A model generated the notes under the pieces. It was not told the origin of the DNA and did no database searches. It was given only the letters and a program-made list of their open reading frames with translations. From the NCBI GenBank assembly GCA_965247505.1, contig OZ252020.1:620001-684000 (forward strand): 64,000 bases of DNA. Reading direction: 5' to 3'. Below are positions 35,372 to 44,148 of this stretch, piece by piece (within the stretch, counting starts at the first letter, position 1; every line of letters begins with the position of its first letter). Both the position numbers and the translations under genes were made by a program. The DNA is from CAIYRG01 sp965247505. GTDB taxonomy: Bacteria > Pseudomonadota > Alphaproteobacteria > Micropepsales > Micropepsaceae.

Positions 35372-37444
35372 TCAAAACAGGCTGATCCAAGCGATGGATC
35401 TAAGAGCCGAAAACCAATCGCCGAGCAGCGATTGCGGCCAGGGAATAAACAAGATGCGGTGAAACAAAATATAGATCGGTAGCCATAACCCAAGGGCGAT
35501 ACCCATTGTTTTCACCCAAGTCTCGCCCGCCTGGATACGCAAATAAAGCACCAAAAAAACGAATATTCCCGGCAGCAACCCAATGACGATCGTGAGCGCG
35601 AGCAGAAATAGGAGCCGGGCAAAGTAAATTCCACCGCGGCGGGATATTTCGCCGGTGGAAAGTCCTTCGAATTCCGAAACTCTATCGAAATACCCGCCCT
35701 CCGAGCCTTGCGAACTTCCTGCCGGTTGTGATTTGGCCATGAACAGCGAGGCGATGAGATGAACGCCAAGAAGAAGGATCGCGATGGCGGCAACGATTTG
35801 AGGCACCAATTTGGCGCCAAATTCCCATTGCGCCGAGATGAAAAGCGAGAGCGCAAACAACCCCATAAGGCCAAAGGCAAAAGTGGAATCGCTGTTGATG
35901 TTCGCTCGCTGAAATCCCCAAATGATTTTCTCAGATGTTTTATTGGCAGCGCGGAACTTAGAAACGAGCGGACAGAGAATGCCGATAAGCGTCAGCAGAA
36001 TAAGCCCCACGACAATCGGGCGCTCCCAAAGCCAGGCGCCACCATAACGCTCGACCGAGATGAAAGTGTAGCGCTCGATCAGCCCCCCCAAAATAAAGCC
36101 AAGGATCAGCGGCGGGCGCGGCCAGTGAAGCCGCTTCATGACAAAGCCGATCACGCCAAATGCAAGAAGAGTGTAGAGATCGCCCCATTGCTGCGAGCCC
36201 TGAAACGCCCCGACAAAGACCAGCGCAAGCACCGTCGGGGCGAGAATGCCGATCCGAACAGTGGCGATCTTGGCAATGTGCCGCGCAAAGAGAAAAAGAA
36301 TCCCCGCGCCCAAAATATTTGCCAGCGCGACGCTCCACACCATTGTGTAGGTCAGATCGAGATGCGTCGACAGCATGTCGGGTCCGGGAACAACGCCATG
36401 AACCAAAAGCGCGCCTAAGATGAGCGCCATCGAAGCGCTGCCCGGAACGCCAAAGGCGATGGTCGGGACAAGCGCCCCACCCTCCTTGGCGTTGTTGGCG
36501 CTTTCCGCCGCGATCACCCCGCGCACATCGCCCTTGCCGAAGCTTTCCACCGCGCCTTTTTCGCTGCGCGCGGCATGGCCATAGGCTATCCAATCCAGCA
36601 CGGAAGCGCCGATCCCCGGCACCGCGCCCAAACCCGCGCCAATGGTGCTGCATCTCAGAACAAGGAACCAGGAGTGAAACGTATCGCGCATGCCTTGAAG
36701 CTGGCCGTTGCTAGCGGTCCCATTGGAGTGCGTTGTGGAATGCGCTTTGGAAATCGCCGAGCGCTGAATCACCAAATCGGCTATTTCGGGAATCGCAAAT
36801 AGCCCGAGCGCGAGCGGAACGATCGGCAATCCCGCCCAAACATAAATAGATTCGGACCAGCGCAATGTTCCTGTCTGTGCATTTTCTCCGATGGTGGAGA
36901 GCATCAGCCCGATGCAGGCAACGACCAGGCCCTTCAACAAAGATCTGCCGCTTAAAACCGCGGCAAGAGACAGACCGAAGACGCAAACCGCCGCCATCTC
37001 CGGCGTTCCGATATAAAGCATCACCGGTCGCAGAATAGGGATGCACAGCGCAAGCAGCGCAGCGCCCCATAGACCGCCGATTACGGACGCGCTGAACGCT
37101 GCGCCGAAGGCGCGTCCGGCCTCGCCTTTGCGCGCCATCGGATAGCCGTCCAAAACGGTGGCTGCGGCGCCGACCGTTCCCGGCACACCAAACAGCACTG
37201 CCGGGATGGTGTCGGAGGTCGCGACCACTGCCTGCAAACCAATCAGGAATGCCAAGGCGGTGTAGGGGTCCATGTTGAACGTGAAGGGAAGAAGGAGCGA
37301 AAGCCCGACAATCCCGCTTAAGCCCGGAATCACGCCCAGCACCAGACCGATAAAAACGCTGAGAAACAAGTAAACCAGCCGCGCCGGATCGAGCAGATTC
37401 GTCAGCGCCTGAAACGCTTCTCCCGCTAAGGATATCTCCCCCAT
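35372..37444 (-). CDS. tctA: Tripartite tricarboxylate transporter, fused TctA-TctB
   Basis: A 690-residue membrane protein. Residues 1 to about 500 are TctA, with GLVLGVIPGLSGIVGLSLLL near the start and the repeat-like GAGLGAVPGIGASVLDWIAY. From about 510 a second module follows: four or so helices with a cytoplasmic linker, matching the size and topology of TctB, normally a separate small subunit. Together with the TctC receptor next door it forms a complete TTT importer for a di- or tricarboxylate-like acid. It lies 46 bp after tctC and 17 bp before the HbpS gene. Confidence 0.9.
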   Translation of the reverse strand: MGEISLAGEAFQALTNLLDPARLVYLFLSVFIGLVLGVIPGLSGIVGLSLLLPFTFNMDPYTALAFLIGLQAVVATSDTIPAVLFGVPGTVGAAATVLDGYPMARKGEAGRAFGAAFSASVIGGLWGAALLALCIPILRPVMLYIGTPEMAAVCVFGLSLAAVLSGRSLLKGLVVACIGLMLSTIGENAQTGTLRWSESIYVWAGLPIVPLALGLFAIPEIADLVIQRSAISKAHSTTHSNGTASNGQLQGMRDTFHSWFLVLRCSTIGAGLGAVPGIGASVLDWIAYGHAARSEKGAVESFGKGDVRGVIAAESANNAKEGGALVPTIAFGVPGSASMALILGALLVHGVVPGPDMLSTHLDLTYTMVWSVALANILGAGILFLFARHIAKIATVRIGILAPTVLALVFVGAFQGSQQWGDLYTLLAFGVIGFVMKRLHWPRPPLILGFILGGLIERYTFISVERYGGAWLWERPIVVGLILLTLIGILCPLVSKFRAANKTSEKIIWGFQRANINSDSTFAFGLMGLFALSLFISAQWEFGAKLVPQIVAAIAILLLGVHLIASLFMAKSQPAGSSQGSEGGYFDRVSEFEGLSTGEISRRGGIYFARLLFLLALTIVIGLLPGIFVFLVLYLRIQAGETWVKTMGIALGLWLPIYILFHRILFIPWPQSLLGDWFSALRSIAWISLF

Positions 37445-37490
37445 ATCCTTCTCCGCTTAAAAATCGCGCGCGTCTAATGGAAGCTGAAGT

Positions 37491-38525
37491 CTATTCACCT
37501 TCAAGTGCAGCCTGTATGCGCTCGACCACCGGCGCGGGCGTATTGAACACTTCTCTTATGGTTGCCTCGACCTCCTCAGCGCTTGCAGGCACGACATCGA
37601 GATTGCGCTCGGAAGCGGCGGCCAAGAAATCCGGATCGGCAAGCGTGTCGGCCATGGCCTGTCGCAACACTGCAATACGGTCATCGGGCACTTGGGGCGG
37701 CACCAGCAAAGTCATGCCGATATCGGCGCGCGACGATATAAACTCGAAGATTGCGCGTTCTTCATCATTGCGCGCGAATTCTTGCAGTAATGGAACATCG
37801 GGGAGCCGCTCATGGCGCGTTCGACCGGTCTGAACCAGAAATCGAATAAGATTGTCTTCCAGCCAATATTGCTTGCGCACGAAAACTGAAAGAACTTGCC
37901 CAGCGTCACCAGTTACTTCCCCCCGCTCCAATGCAAGGTCGATATCACCGCCGCCTTCATAGCCGAGGATGACATTAAATTTCGTTCCCAGAACATTATT
38001 GATGATCGTCGGATCATTATAGGTCTCGGAGCCTCTTCCGGATGCACCCAGAACGACTTCATGGTTGCGAGCATCGAGCAAGGTCTCGACCGGCACAGTA
38101 TGCCAGACAAAAATGCCGCTATTGGTGCTGGAGGTTCTGCCGAGATAGGAAAAATCCCGGACATCGTAACGCACGCCGCGCGAATTAAGCAGCTGCACCA
38201 GCGGAAGACCCGCTTGGATATGACAAATGACCGAGCCGTCCTTGGGCGCGACATTGTAACAATAATTGGTCGCGCGTATGCCGCCGCCGCCCGACATGAA
38301 CTGCATCACGACGGTCGGCTGCCCTGGAATGTGACGGCCAAGAAATTCGCCAATGGTGCGGCCATAAAGCCCGGTCGTGCCGCCGGCATCGGAGCTCACG
38401 ACCAAAATGACGTTTCGGCTGGAATAGAAATCCTCCGCCGATTGCGCTTGGGCGTATCCCGTATTGGCCAAAGCGCCTGCGAATAACGCCAGCGCCATGC
38501 GCGAGAGAAACGAATGCGGCACCAT
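37491..38525 (-). CDS. Tripartite tricarboxylate transporter receptor, TctC-like
   Basis: A 344-residue periplasmic binding protein from ATG 38525: signal peptide MVPHSFLSRMALALFAGALA to GYAQAQS, then the family pattern VILVVSSDAGGTTGLYGRTI and PTVVMQFMSGGGGIRATNYC. TctC-like (Bug) receptors bind carboxylates and feed the TctAB channel encoded immediately downstream. First gene of the run that ends with the P450. The 235 bp before it (38526-38760) are divergent promoter space with the NHL lipoprotein gene. Confidence 0.9.
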   Translation of the reverse strand: MVPHSFLSRMALALFAGALANTGYAQAQSAEDFYSSRNVILVVSSDAGGTTGLYGRTIGEFLGRHIPGQPTVVMQFMSGGGGIRATNYCYNVAPKDGSVICHIQAGLPLVQLLNSRGVRYDVRDFSYLGRTSSTNSGIFVWHTVPVETLLDARNHEVVLGASGRGSETYNDPTIINNVLGTKFNVILGYEGGGDIDLALERGEVTGDAGQVLSVFVRKQYWLEDNLIRFLVQTGRTRHERLPDVPLLQEFARNDEERAIFEFISSRADIGMTLLVPPQVPDDRIAVLRQAMADTLADPDFLAAASERNLDVVPASAEEVEATIREVFNTPAPVVERIQAALEGE

Positions 38526-38760
38526 TTGGCCTCTTTCACCGATGGAGAATCCAAGCGCCAAGACTTTGAGCGCCGTTGCTATTTTCTCCAAGGCGCAAGA
38601 CTAGAGCGCTCAAGGGCTCCAATCCAGCCTTGGGGTGGCAGAGAATGGCTGGTATTTCGAACTTATCGCGTCTGCCCTTCTGGCGGGCGCTCTTTGTGTG
38701 ACTTAGACTTATGGTTTCAGCGCCTCATTTGTCGGGCGCAAGTCTGGGGAGGTTTTTATC

Positions 38761-39780
38761 ATGCGGCACTCACGAGGTTTGAAATACGCGTTTGGCGTTT
38801 CGGTTCTATTGGCCGTTGGAGCCTGTGGGGATTCGAGCACGGCGCAAGGCGCGGACGCAGGACCAAATGATGCGTCCAACCCCTATCATCTCGATCCTGG
38901 CTGGGCGAAGACGGTCATGGGACGAAATTTCGGCTCGACCATCAGCATTGCCGCCGACATCGATGGGACAAGTATCTGGGTCTTCGACCGCTGCGGTGGC
39001 TTTACCTGCAGCCGATCAAAGATCGCACCCCTTCAGAAATTCGATGCTGAAGGAAATCTTGTGGCCGTGATCGGTGTGGGATTAAGCAATTACCCGCATG
39101 GAATGACAGTCGACGATGACGGCAATATCTGGACCACCGATGCCACGGAAGAAGAAGACAATGGCCATGGCCACTCGGTCAGAAAGCTAAGCCCCACAGG
39201 CGAGATACTGTTAAGCTTGGGCACCCCGGGCGAAGCAGGCGATGATGAAAGCCATTTCAACCGGCCGTCCTCGGTTGCGATCGGTTTGAATGGCGAGATC
39301 TATGTCGGTGACGGCCATGGCGACGATTCGAATTCGCGCATCATGATGTTCAATGCCGATGGAAGTTTCGTGAAAACCTGGGGCCAACTCGGCACAGAGC
39401 CCGGTAATTTCGACCAGCCACATGCCATGGCCGTCGATTCCACCGGCCGCCTCTTTGTCGGCGATCGGGTGAACAACCGGGTTCAAATTTTTGATGCCGA
39501 AGGAAATTTTCTTGAAGAGTGGAAACAATTCGGTCGGCCGAGCGGGCTCTACATCGATGGAAACGACATGATCTATGTCGCCGATTCCCAATCCGACGAA
39601 ATGCTCAATCCTGGATTTGAACAAGGCATTCGGATCGGAAGCACCTCAGACGGCGTGGTGAGCGAATTTATTCACGGACCCGATTTGGACGGCACGCCGG
39701 AAGGCGTCGCGGTGGACGATGCCGGCAATGTCTATGTCGGCTATACCGGCGGCACCAATTTCAAACGTTTTGTGAAGTGA
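38761..39780 (+). CDS. NHL-repeat beta-propeller lipoprotein
   Basis: A 339-residue protein. Signal peptide with lipobox LLAVGAC, so lipidation is predicted at Cys21 or so. The body is a six-bladed NHL propeller with repeats such as FNRPSSVAIGLNGEIYVGDG, FDQPHAMAVDSTGRLFVGDR and GVAVDDAGNVYVGYTGG. It resembles the lyase domain of peptidylglycine amidating enzyme, but catalytic residues cannot be assigned. Probably anchored in the envelope; the divergent Tct operon is its neighbour. Confidence 0.88.
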   Translation: MRHSRGLKYAFGVSVLLAVGACGDSSTAQGADAGPNDASNPYHLDPGWAKTVMGRNFGSTISIAADIDGTSIWVFDRCGGFTCSRSKIAPLQKFDAEGNLVAVIGVGLSNYPHGMTVDDDGNIWTTDATEEEDNGHGHSVRKLSPTGEILLSLGTPGEAGDDESHFNRPSSVAIGLNGEIYVGDGHGDDSNSRIMMFNADGSFVKTWGQLGTEPGNFDQPHAMAVDSTGRLFVGDRVNNRVQIFDAEGNFLEEWKQFGRPSGLYIDGNDMIYVADSQSDEMLNPGFEQGIRIGSTSDGVVSEFIHGPDLDGTPEGVAVDDAGNVYVGYTGGTNFKRFVK

Positions 39781-39827
39781 GGGCTGGTAACCATTATCTT
39801 TCCACGATGGCACAAGCTTAGTCTTCG

Positions 39828-41255
39828 ATGACACGGCGCGCGCGGCGCATACTTGCTGCTTTGTCGGGGCTGATGGCGTTTGGCCTCATCGGGCTTGTTG
39901 TCGTCAATTACATTCTTTGGAACTCGCTTGTTTTTGCTTCGACCAGTGACACCATCTCCGTCGAAGGCGGGATGGTGCAAGGCCTTACGCAAAATGGCGT
40001 TTCGGTTTACCGCGGCATTCCCTATGCAGCGCCACCAATCGGCGATTTGCGTTGGCGTGCACCGAGGCCGGTGATGGAATGGGAAGACGTGCGCGATGCC
40101 AGCGCGTTTTCGCCGGCCTGCATCCAATCGGGTGAAACGGTGCCCGGACTTGGGGTCGAGCCCATTTCTGAAGACTGTCTTTATTTGAATGTTTGGACGC
40201 CTGCTGACTCAGGTGACGAAAACCTGCCCGTTATGGTTTGGCTCTATGGCGGCAGCCGTCATGTGGGCTCGGGCTCGGCGCGGCTTTATTGGGCCGATCG
40301 CATCGCGCGCAAAGATGTGGTGGTGGTTACGCTCAATTACCGTTTGGGCGCGTTCGGCATGCTGGCCCATCCCGAACTTAGCGCCGAGACACCCTATGAC
40401 GCATCGGGCAATTATTTGCTTTTCGATCAGATCGCCGCGCTGCAATGGGTGCAAGAAAACATTGCGGGCTTTGGCGGTAACCCGGGGAATGTGACCATCT
40501 TTGGCCAGTCCGCTGGGGCAACCAGCATTTCACAGCTTTTGGTTTCACCGATTGCGGCGCGATTATTCCATCGCGCCATCGCGCAAAGCGGCGGCGATTT
40601 TCGTGCCACACCGGCGACGGTATCGCTGGCACAAGCGGAGCGCGCCGGTTCGGTCCTTGCGGCAAAGCTCGGCGCAGACTCGATAGACGAATTAAGGGCC
40701 ATTGCCGCTGAGGAAATTCTTGCCGCCGATTTTGTAGGCTATTTCGACAATGGCTCACCGCGCGGGCTCCATGAAATCAATGTCGATGGATTTGTTCTTC
40801 CCGACAGCGTCCATTCGTTATATGCGCAAGGCGCACAATATAATGTGCCGCTGCTCACGGGATATAATTCAGGCGATAACCCCGATCTCCATCACGGCGC
40901 AGGGCGCAATTGGGCGAGGCTTCATTCGCAAAATGGTAGCGACGTTTATGCCTATTATTTCACTAAGGTTCCGCCCTACCCGCCATTTCGTTTTCGCGGC
41001 ATCGCAGGCCATGGTGCGGAGTTGATCTATCTGTTCGGCTTTCCCCCACCGATATTCTTTTACGCGGTGGAGTTCCCATGGAACGCGTCACGCGATGCCG
41101 CGCTCAGCGACACGATGATTAGCTACTGGACCAATTTTGCTAAAGCGGGGAATCCCAATGGCGACGGCCTGCCCAATTGGCCGGCATTTGATGCCGATGA
41201 GCAAATCTTAGAAATTGGCGATACGCTTGAGACCATCACGATGGTGAGCAACTAA
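39828..41255 (+). CDS. Type B carboxylesterase/lipase family protein
   Basis: A 475-residue protein with an N-terminal membrane anchor or signal (residues 10-30). Family landmarks: VYRGIPYAAPPIGDLRWRAP, SEDCLYLNVWTP, the oxyanion region MVWLYGGSR, nucleophile FGQSAGATS and the His region GHGAELIYLFG. It hydrolyses carboxylic esters, with substrate unknown. The usual oxyanion motif HGGG/HGGA is replaced by YGGS, which may alter activity. It follows the NHL gene by 47 bp and is probably co-transcribed. Confidence 0.93.
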   Translation: MTRRARRILAALSGLMAFGLIGLVVVNYILWNSLVFASTSDTISVEGGMVQGLTQNGVSVYRGIPYAAPPIGDLRWRAPRPVMEWEDVRDASAFSPACIQSGETVPGLGVEPISEDCLYLNVWTPADSGDENLPVMVWLYGGSRHVGSGSARLYWADRIARKDVVVVTLNYRLGAFGMLAHPELSAETPYDASGNYLLFDQIAALQWVQENIAGFGGNPGNVTIFGQSAGATSISQLLVSPIAARLFHRAIAQSGGDFRATPATVSLAQAERAGSVLAAKLGADSIDELRAIAAEEILAADFVGYFDNGSPRGLHEINVDGFVLPDSVHSLYAQGAQYNVPLLTGYNSGDNPDLHHGAGRNWARLHSQNGSDVYAYYFTKVPPYPPFRFRGIAGHGAELIYLFGFPPPIFFYAVEFPWNASRDAALSDTMISYWTNFAKAGNPNGDGLPNWPAFDADEQILEIGDTLETITMVSN

Positions 41256-41257
41256 GC

Positions 41258-41737
41258 CTATGCAGGAAGCGCCGGCTCGATGGCGGCAATCAGTTCAGCA
41301 TCATCGGGCGAAACTTTGGTTCCAAAATTGCCTACCAACGCGCCGCTCCCATCGATCAGATATTTGTGAAAATTCCACTTCGGCGCCGCGGCCTCGCCGG
41401 CCTCACTTAAGACCCAGCGATAAAAGGGATGGGCGGCATCTCCAGTGACGACATTCTTTGCCGACATAGGAAAAGTCACTTTGTAATTCGCGTCGCAAAA
41501 CGCAGCGATCTCATCTTCCGTGCCCGGCTCTTGGCCGCCAAAATCATTCGACGGCACGCCGAGCACGACCAGCCCACGATCCTTATATTTCTCCCACAAA
41601 GCTTGAAGCCCTGCATATTGCGGGGTCGATCCGCATTCGGACGCGGTGTTCACGATCAACACTGCTTTTCCGGCAAAATCCGCCAATTTCAGTGACTTTC
41701 CGTCGATCGAGGTAAATTCGAATGCATGCGCGGACAT
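41258..41737 (-). CDS. Glutathione peroxidase family protein (Cys type)
   Basis: A 159-residue thiol peroxidase. Active-site segment VNTASECGSTPQYAGLQALW has Cys, not selenocysteine, with the downstream VLGVPSNDFGGQEPGT and the conserved WNFHKYLID. It reduces peroxides in the cytoplasm, probably with thioredoxin or glutathione. It converges on the carboxylesterase with 2 bp between stops. Confidence 0.96.
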   Translation of the reverse strand: MSAHAFEFTSIDGKSLKLADFAGKAVLIVNTASECGSTPQYAGLQALWEKYKDRGLVVLGVPSNDFGGQEPGTEDEIAAFCDANYKVTFPMSAKNVVTGDAAHPFYRWVLSEAGEAAAPKWNFHKYLIDGSGALVGNFGTKVSPDDAELIAAIEPALPA

Positions 41738-41882
41738 CTATGAGGACTTTCTATTTGAGGGGCGGCAATGGGACCGACGGCGATTTTTGTGAGTGCGACG
41801 GTTCGCGATCACCCTAGGGCTGCATCGATTGCTTCGGCAATGCCCCCGGCGATAGAGTTCGAACTTGATTAGGGGACCACTG

Positions 41883-42725
41883 GTGAAACGCGCCTCGAAG
41901 AACATCTACATCTGTAAACCGCGCATTGGCATGTTTTTGGCTGCTGCGATTTTGTGGCCGATGGCGCTGGCTGCACAGGACCACCGCGGCGAGACGCCGC
42001 CAATTGCCGATTTTGGCGGCTTTTGGAATCACCCCGTCCGCTCCATCGATTTCGAGAACGCACCCGAAGGCGGCCCCGGCCCGGTACAAAACACTACTGA
42101 AATTACCGGGCGCAATCCGATTTGGGTTGGCGATTATACCAATCCGATCTTGCAGGATTGGACCGCCGAGATGGTGCGCGAGAAGGGCGAAGCAGCGTTG
42201 AATTCTCGCGGCCCGCCGACGGCGCAGATGCTTTGCATGCCCTCAGGCGTTCCCAATGATCATTCACTGATGGGGCCGCTCCATATCGTCCAGAGCAGCG
42301 ATCTTGTTTTGATTGTGCATCAGCGCGATCACCAAATTCGCCGCGTATTTATGAATCAAAAGCACTCCGAGAATATCGAACCTTCTTGGTATGGCGAATC
42401 CGTCGGCCATTATGAGGGCGACACGCTTGTCGTCGATACCATCGGTCTTAATGACAGAACGGTGACCGACCGCAACGGCACGCCGCACACCGACAAGATC
42501 CATGTTGTCGAGCGATATCGCGTGGCAGAGGATCGCAGCGGGATGGAAGTGCAATTCAATGTCACCGATCCCGGCGCCTTCACCATGGCTTGGTCGGGAA
42601 TGGTGCGCTATCGGCCGATCGCAAACCAGGTTGTGCTTCAGGAAGTGATCTGTGCCGAAAATAATTTCGATGTCGTCACCAAGGAAATGTTTCCGATCCC
42701 CGAGGACCACAGCCCCGACTTCTGA
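41883..42725 (+). CDS. Exported protein of an unnamed family (GHYEGDTLVVDT motif)
   Basis: A 280-residue protein starting at GTG 41883, eight bases after AGGGGA; an upstream TTG at 41865 is less likely. Signal peptide ends ALAAQD. The body has IADFGGFWNHPVRS near the start, the core SVGHYEGDTLVVDTIGLND, and a beta-rich end finishing with VVLQEVICAENN. Relatives in this window are at 60644 and the pseudogene at 27464; a lipocalin-like barrel is possible (inference). Followed 17 bp later by a secreted HbpS gene. Confidence 0.82.
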   Translation: MKRASKNIYICKPRIGMFLAAAILWPMALAAQDHRGETPPIADFGGFWNHPVRSIDFENAPEGGPGPVQNTTEITGRNPIWVGDYTNPILQDWTAEMVREKGEAALNSRGPPTAQMLCMPSGVPNDHSLMGPLHIVQSSDLVLIVHQRDHQIRRVFMNQKHSENIEPSWYGESVGHYEGDTLVVDTIGLNDRTVTDRNGTPHTDKIHVVERYRVAEDRSGMEVQFNVTDPGAFTMAWSGMVRYRPIANQVVLQEVICAENNFDVVTKEMFPIPEDHSPDF

Positions 42726-42742
42726 CATTTGAGGACAAATAA

Positions 42743-43243
42743 ATGATGCATGGTGGAATCAATAAGGCGTTGGTGATGCTCGCCGCGCTTGGACTCTCCG
42801 CACCGCTCGCTCACGCCCAAGAACATGTCGGTGATCAACGCACCGTATTGAGTACCGGCGCGCGCGCACTGGTCGATTCCTGCCTCGACTATGCGGCTGA
42901 GAACAATCTGCGCGTTGGAATTGCTGTGGTGGATCCATATGGCAACCTTCTCGACTATCACACCATGGAGGGCACCAACGTCATCGCTGGAGAGTCCACG
43001 ATCCTAAAGGCCAAAACATCCGTGCGCTGGTGGCGCTCGACGGAAGAGCTGAACCAGCGGGTTGAAAACTGGGACAATGTCGCGCCGGTCTGGGCGGGCG
43101 ATTTCCCGCAACGCGGCGGCGTTCCCATTGTGATGGACGGAATCGTCATTGGCGCAATGGGGATCGGCGGTGGCGGCGGCGATGCCTGCGCAATACACGC
43201 GATTGAAACGGTGCTGGGAGCGTCGACGGAATTGCCGCGATAG
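42743..43243 (+). CDS. GlcG/HbpS family protein, secreted form
   Basis: A 166-residue protein with signal peptide (to LAHAQE) and a DUF336 domain: LRVGIAVVDPYGNLLDYHTM, STILKAKTSVRWWRSTEELN and GGVPIVMDGIVIGAMGIGGG. It probably shares a transcript with the unnamed secreted family gene upstream. Heme or small-ligand binding in the periplasm is plausible. Function in this context is not known. Confidence 0.88.
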   Translation: MMHGGINKALVMLAALGLSAPLAHAQEHVGDQRTVLSTGARALVDSCLDYAAENNLRVGIAVVDPYGNLLDYHTMEGTNVIAGESTILKAKTSVRWWRSTEELNQRVENWDNVAPVWAGDFPQRGGVPIVMDGIVIGAMGIGGGGGDACAIHAIETVLGASTELPR

Positions 43244-43308
43244 GTGGTTGGTTATCTATAAACGCGGTTGAACCACCAATAATTTGTCATTCCCGGCCTC
43301 GCATTGAC

Positions 43309-43338
43309 CCTGACCTCCCCCAACGCGGGGAGGTCAGG
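43309..43338. repeat. Perfect 12-bp inverted repeat in a convergent gap
   Basis: CCTGACCTCCCC (43309-43320) pairs exactly with GGGGAGGTCAGG (43327-43338) across a six-base loop. It lies between the stops of the convergent HbpS and YceI genes, as a terminator would, but there is no run of T after either arm. It may be a transcript-end stabiliser or a dispersed palindrome. Confidence 0.7.
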
Positions 43339-43348
43339 AACTTTCACC

Positions 43349-43945
43349 CTAATCTTCGCGGATGAATTCGGCTTCGATGATGATTTCGATCTCGTCTCCG
43401 ACAAGACCGTCCGCCACGCCGTAAGTCATTCCCCATTCACTGCGTAAAATCGTGCCGCGCGCCGAGATGCCGATGGCGTAATGGCGATCGCCAAAGGGAT
43501 AATTCCCGGCATCGATCCAGGTCACGTCCAAAACCATGGGACGGGTTTCGCCGGCCAGTGTTAAGTCTCCCGTGACGGTTCCGCCGCGTTCGCCGGTTTG
43601 CTGCGCGCCCGTCATGGTGAATGTCATTTGCGGATAATCATCCGAGTCAAAAAAATCGCCACTTCGCAAGTGATTGTCGCGCGCCTCATGGCGCGTATCG
43701 ACGCTGGCGGTCGCCACGCTTACATCAATGCTTAGCAACGCCGGATCCCCTTCGTCGAAGACGATGCTTCCTTCCGCCTCATGGAAAACGCCTAGCACCC
43801 GCGCAAAACTCAAATGCTGCACTAAAAAGGCAATGTTCATATGTTCGTGATCGAGCCTATAGCTTCGTGGTTCCGCCACAGCGGGCTGCGGCAAAACAAG
43901 CGGTGTCAGTGCAATGACAGCTAGAAATGTGTATTTGCGGATCAG
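43349..43945 (-). CDS. YceI family exported lipid-binding-like protein
   Basis: The body (YRLDHEHMNIAFLVQHLSFA, FDEGDPALLSIDVSVATASV, GDLTLAGETRPMVLDVTW) is a YceI lipocalin-like barrel. The signal peptide LIRKYTFLAVIALTPLVLP to PAVAE is only complete if translation starts at CTG 43945, preceded by AGGTG; the only other candidate, TTG 43894, cuts the signal peptide in half, and a TAA lies just upstream of the CTG. So either a rare CTG start is used or an ATG was lost. YceI proteins bind isoprenoid chains in the periplasm. Confidence 0.85.
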   Translation of the reverse strand: MIRKYTFLAVIALTPLVLPQPAVAEPRSYRLDHEHMNIAFLVQHLSFARVLGVFHEAEGSIVFDEGDPALLSIDVSVATASVDTRHEARDNHLRSGDFFDSDDYPQMTFTMTGAQQTGERGGTVTGDLTLAGETRPMVLDVTWIDAGNYPFGDRHYAIGISARGTILRSEWGMTYGVADGLVGDEIEIIIEAEFIRED

Positions 43946-44148
43946 TTCACACCTGAAAGCTTAGAGACTGCCCAGTTATAGCTAGTTTATCCCCAATGGC
44001 GTGCGATTCCCAATATCCCGGAGATGACTAATTGCTTATGGCGCCCAAACCCGTGGTATTAGACTGTTCGCTACCTCAATATGGCGGCCCAAATGAAGCC
44101 GCTACGATTTGTTGCAACGCGATCTGAGAGCCTCAGGCGCGCGCGAAT

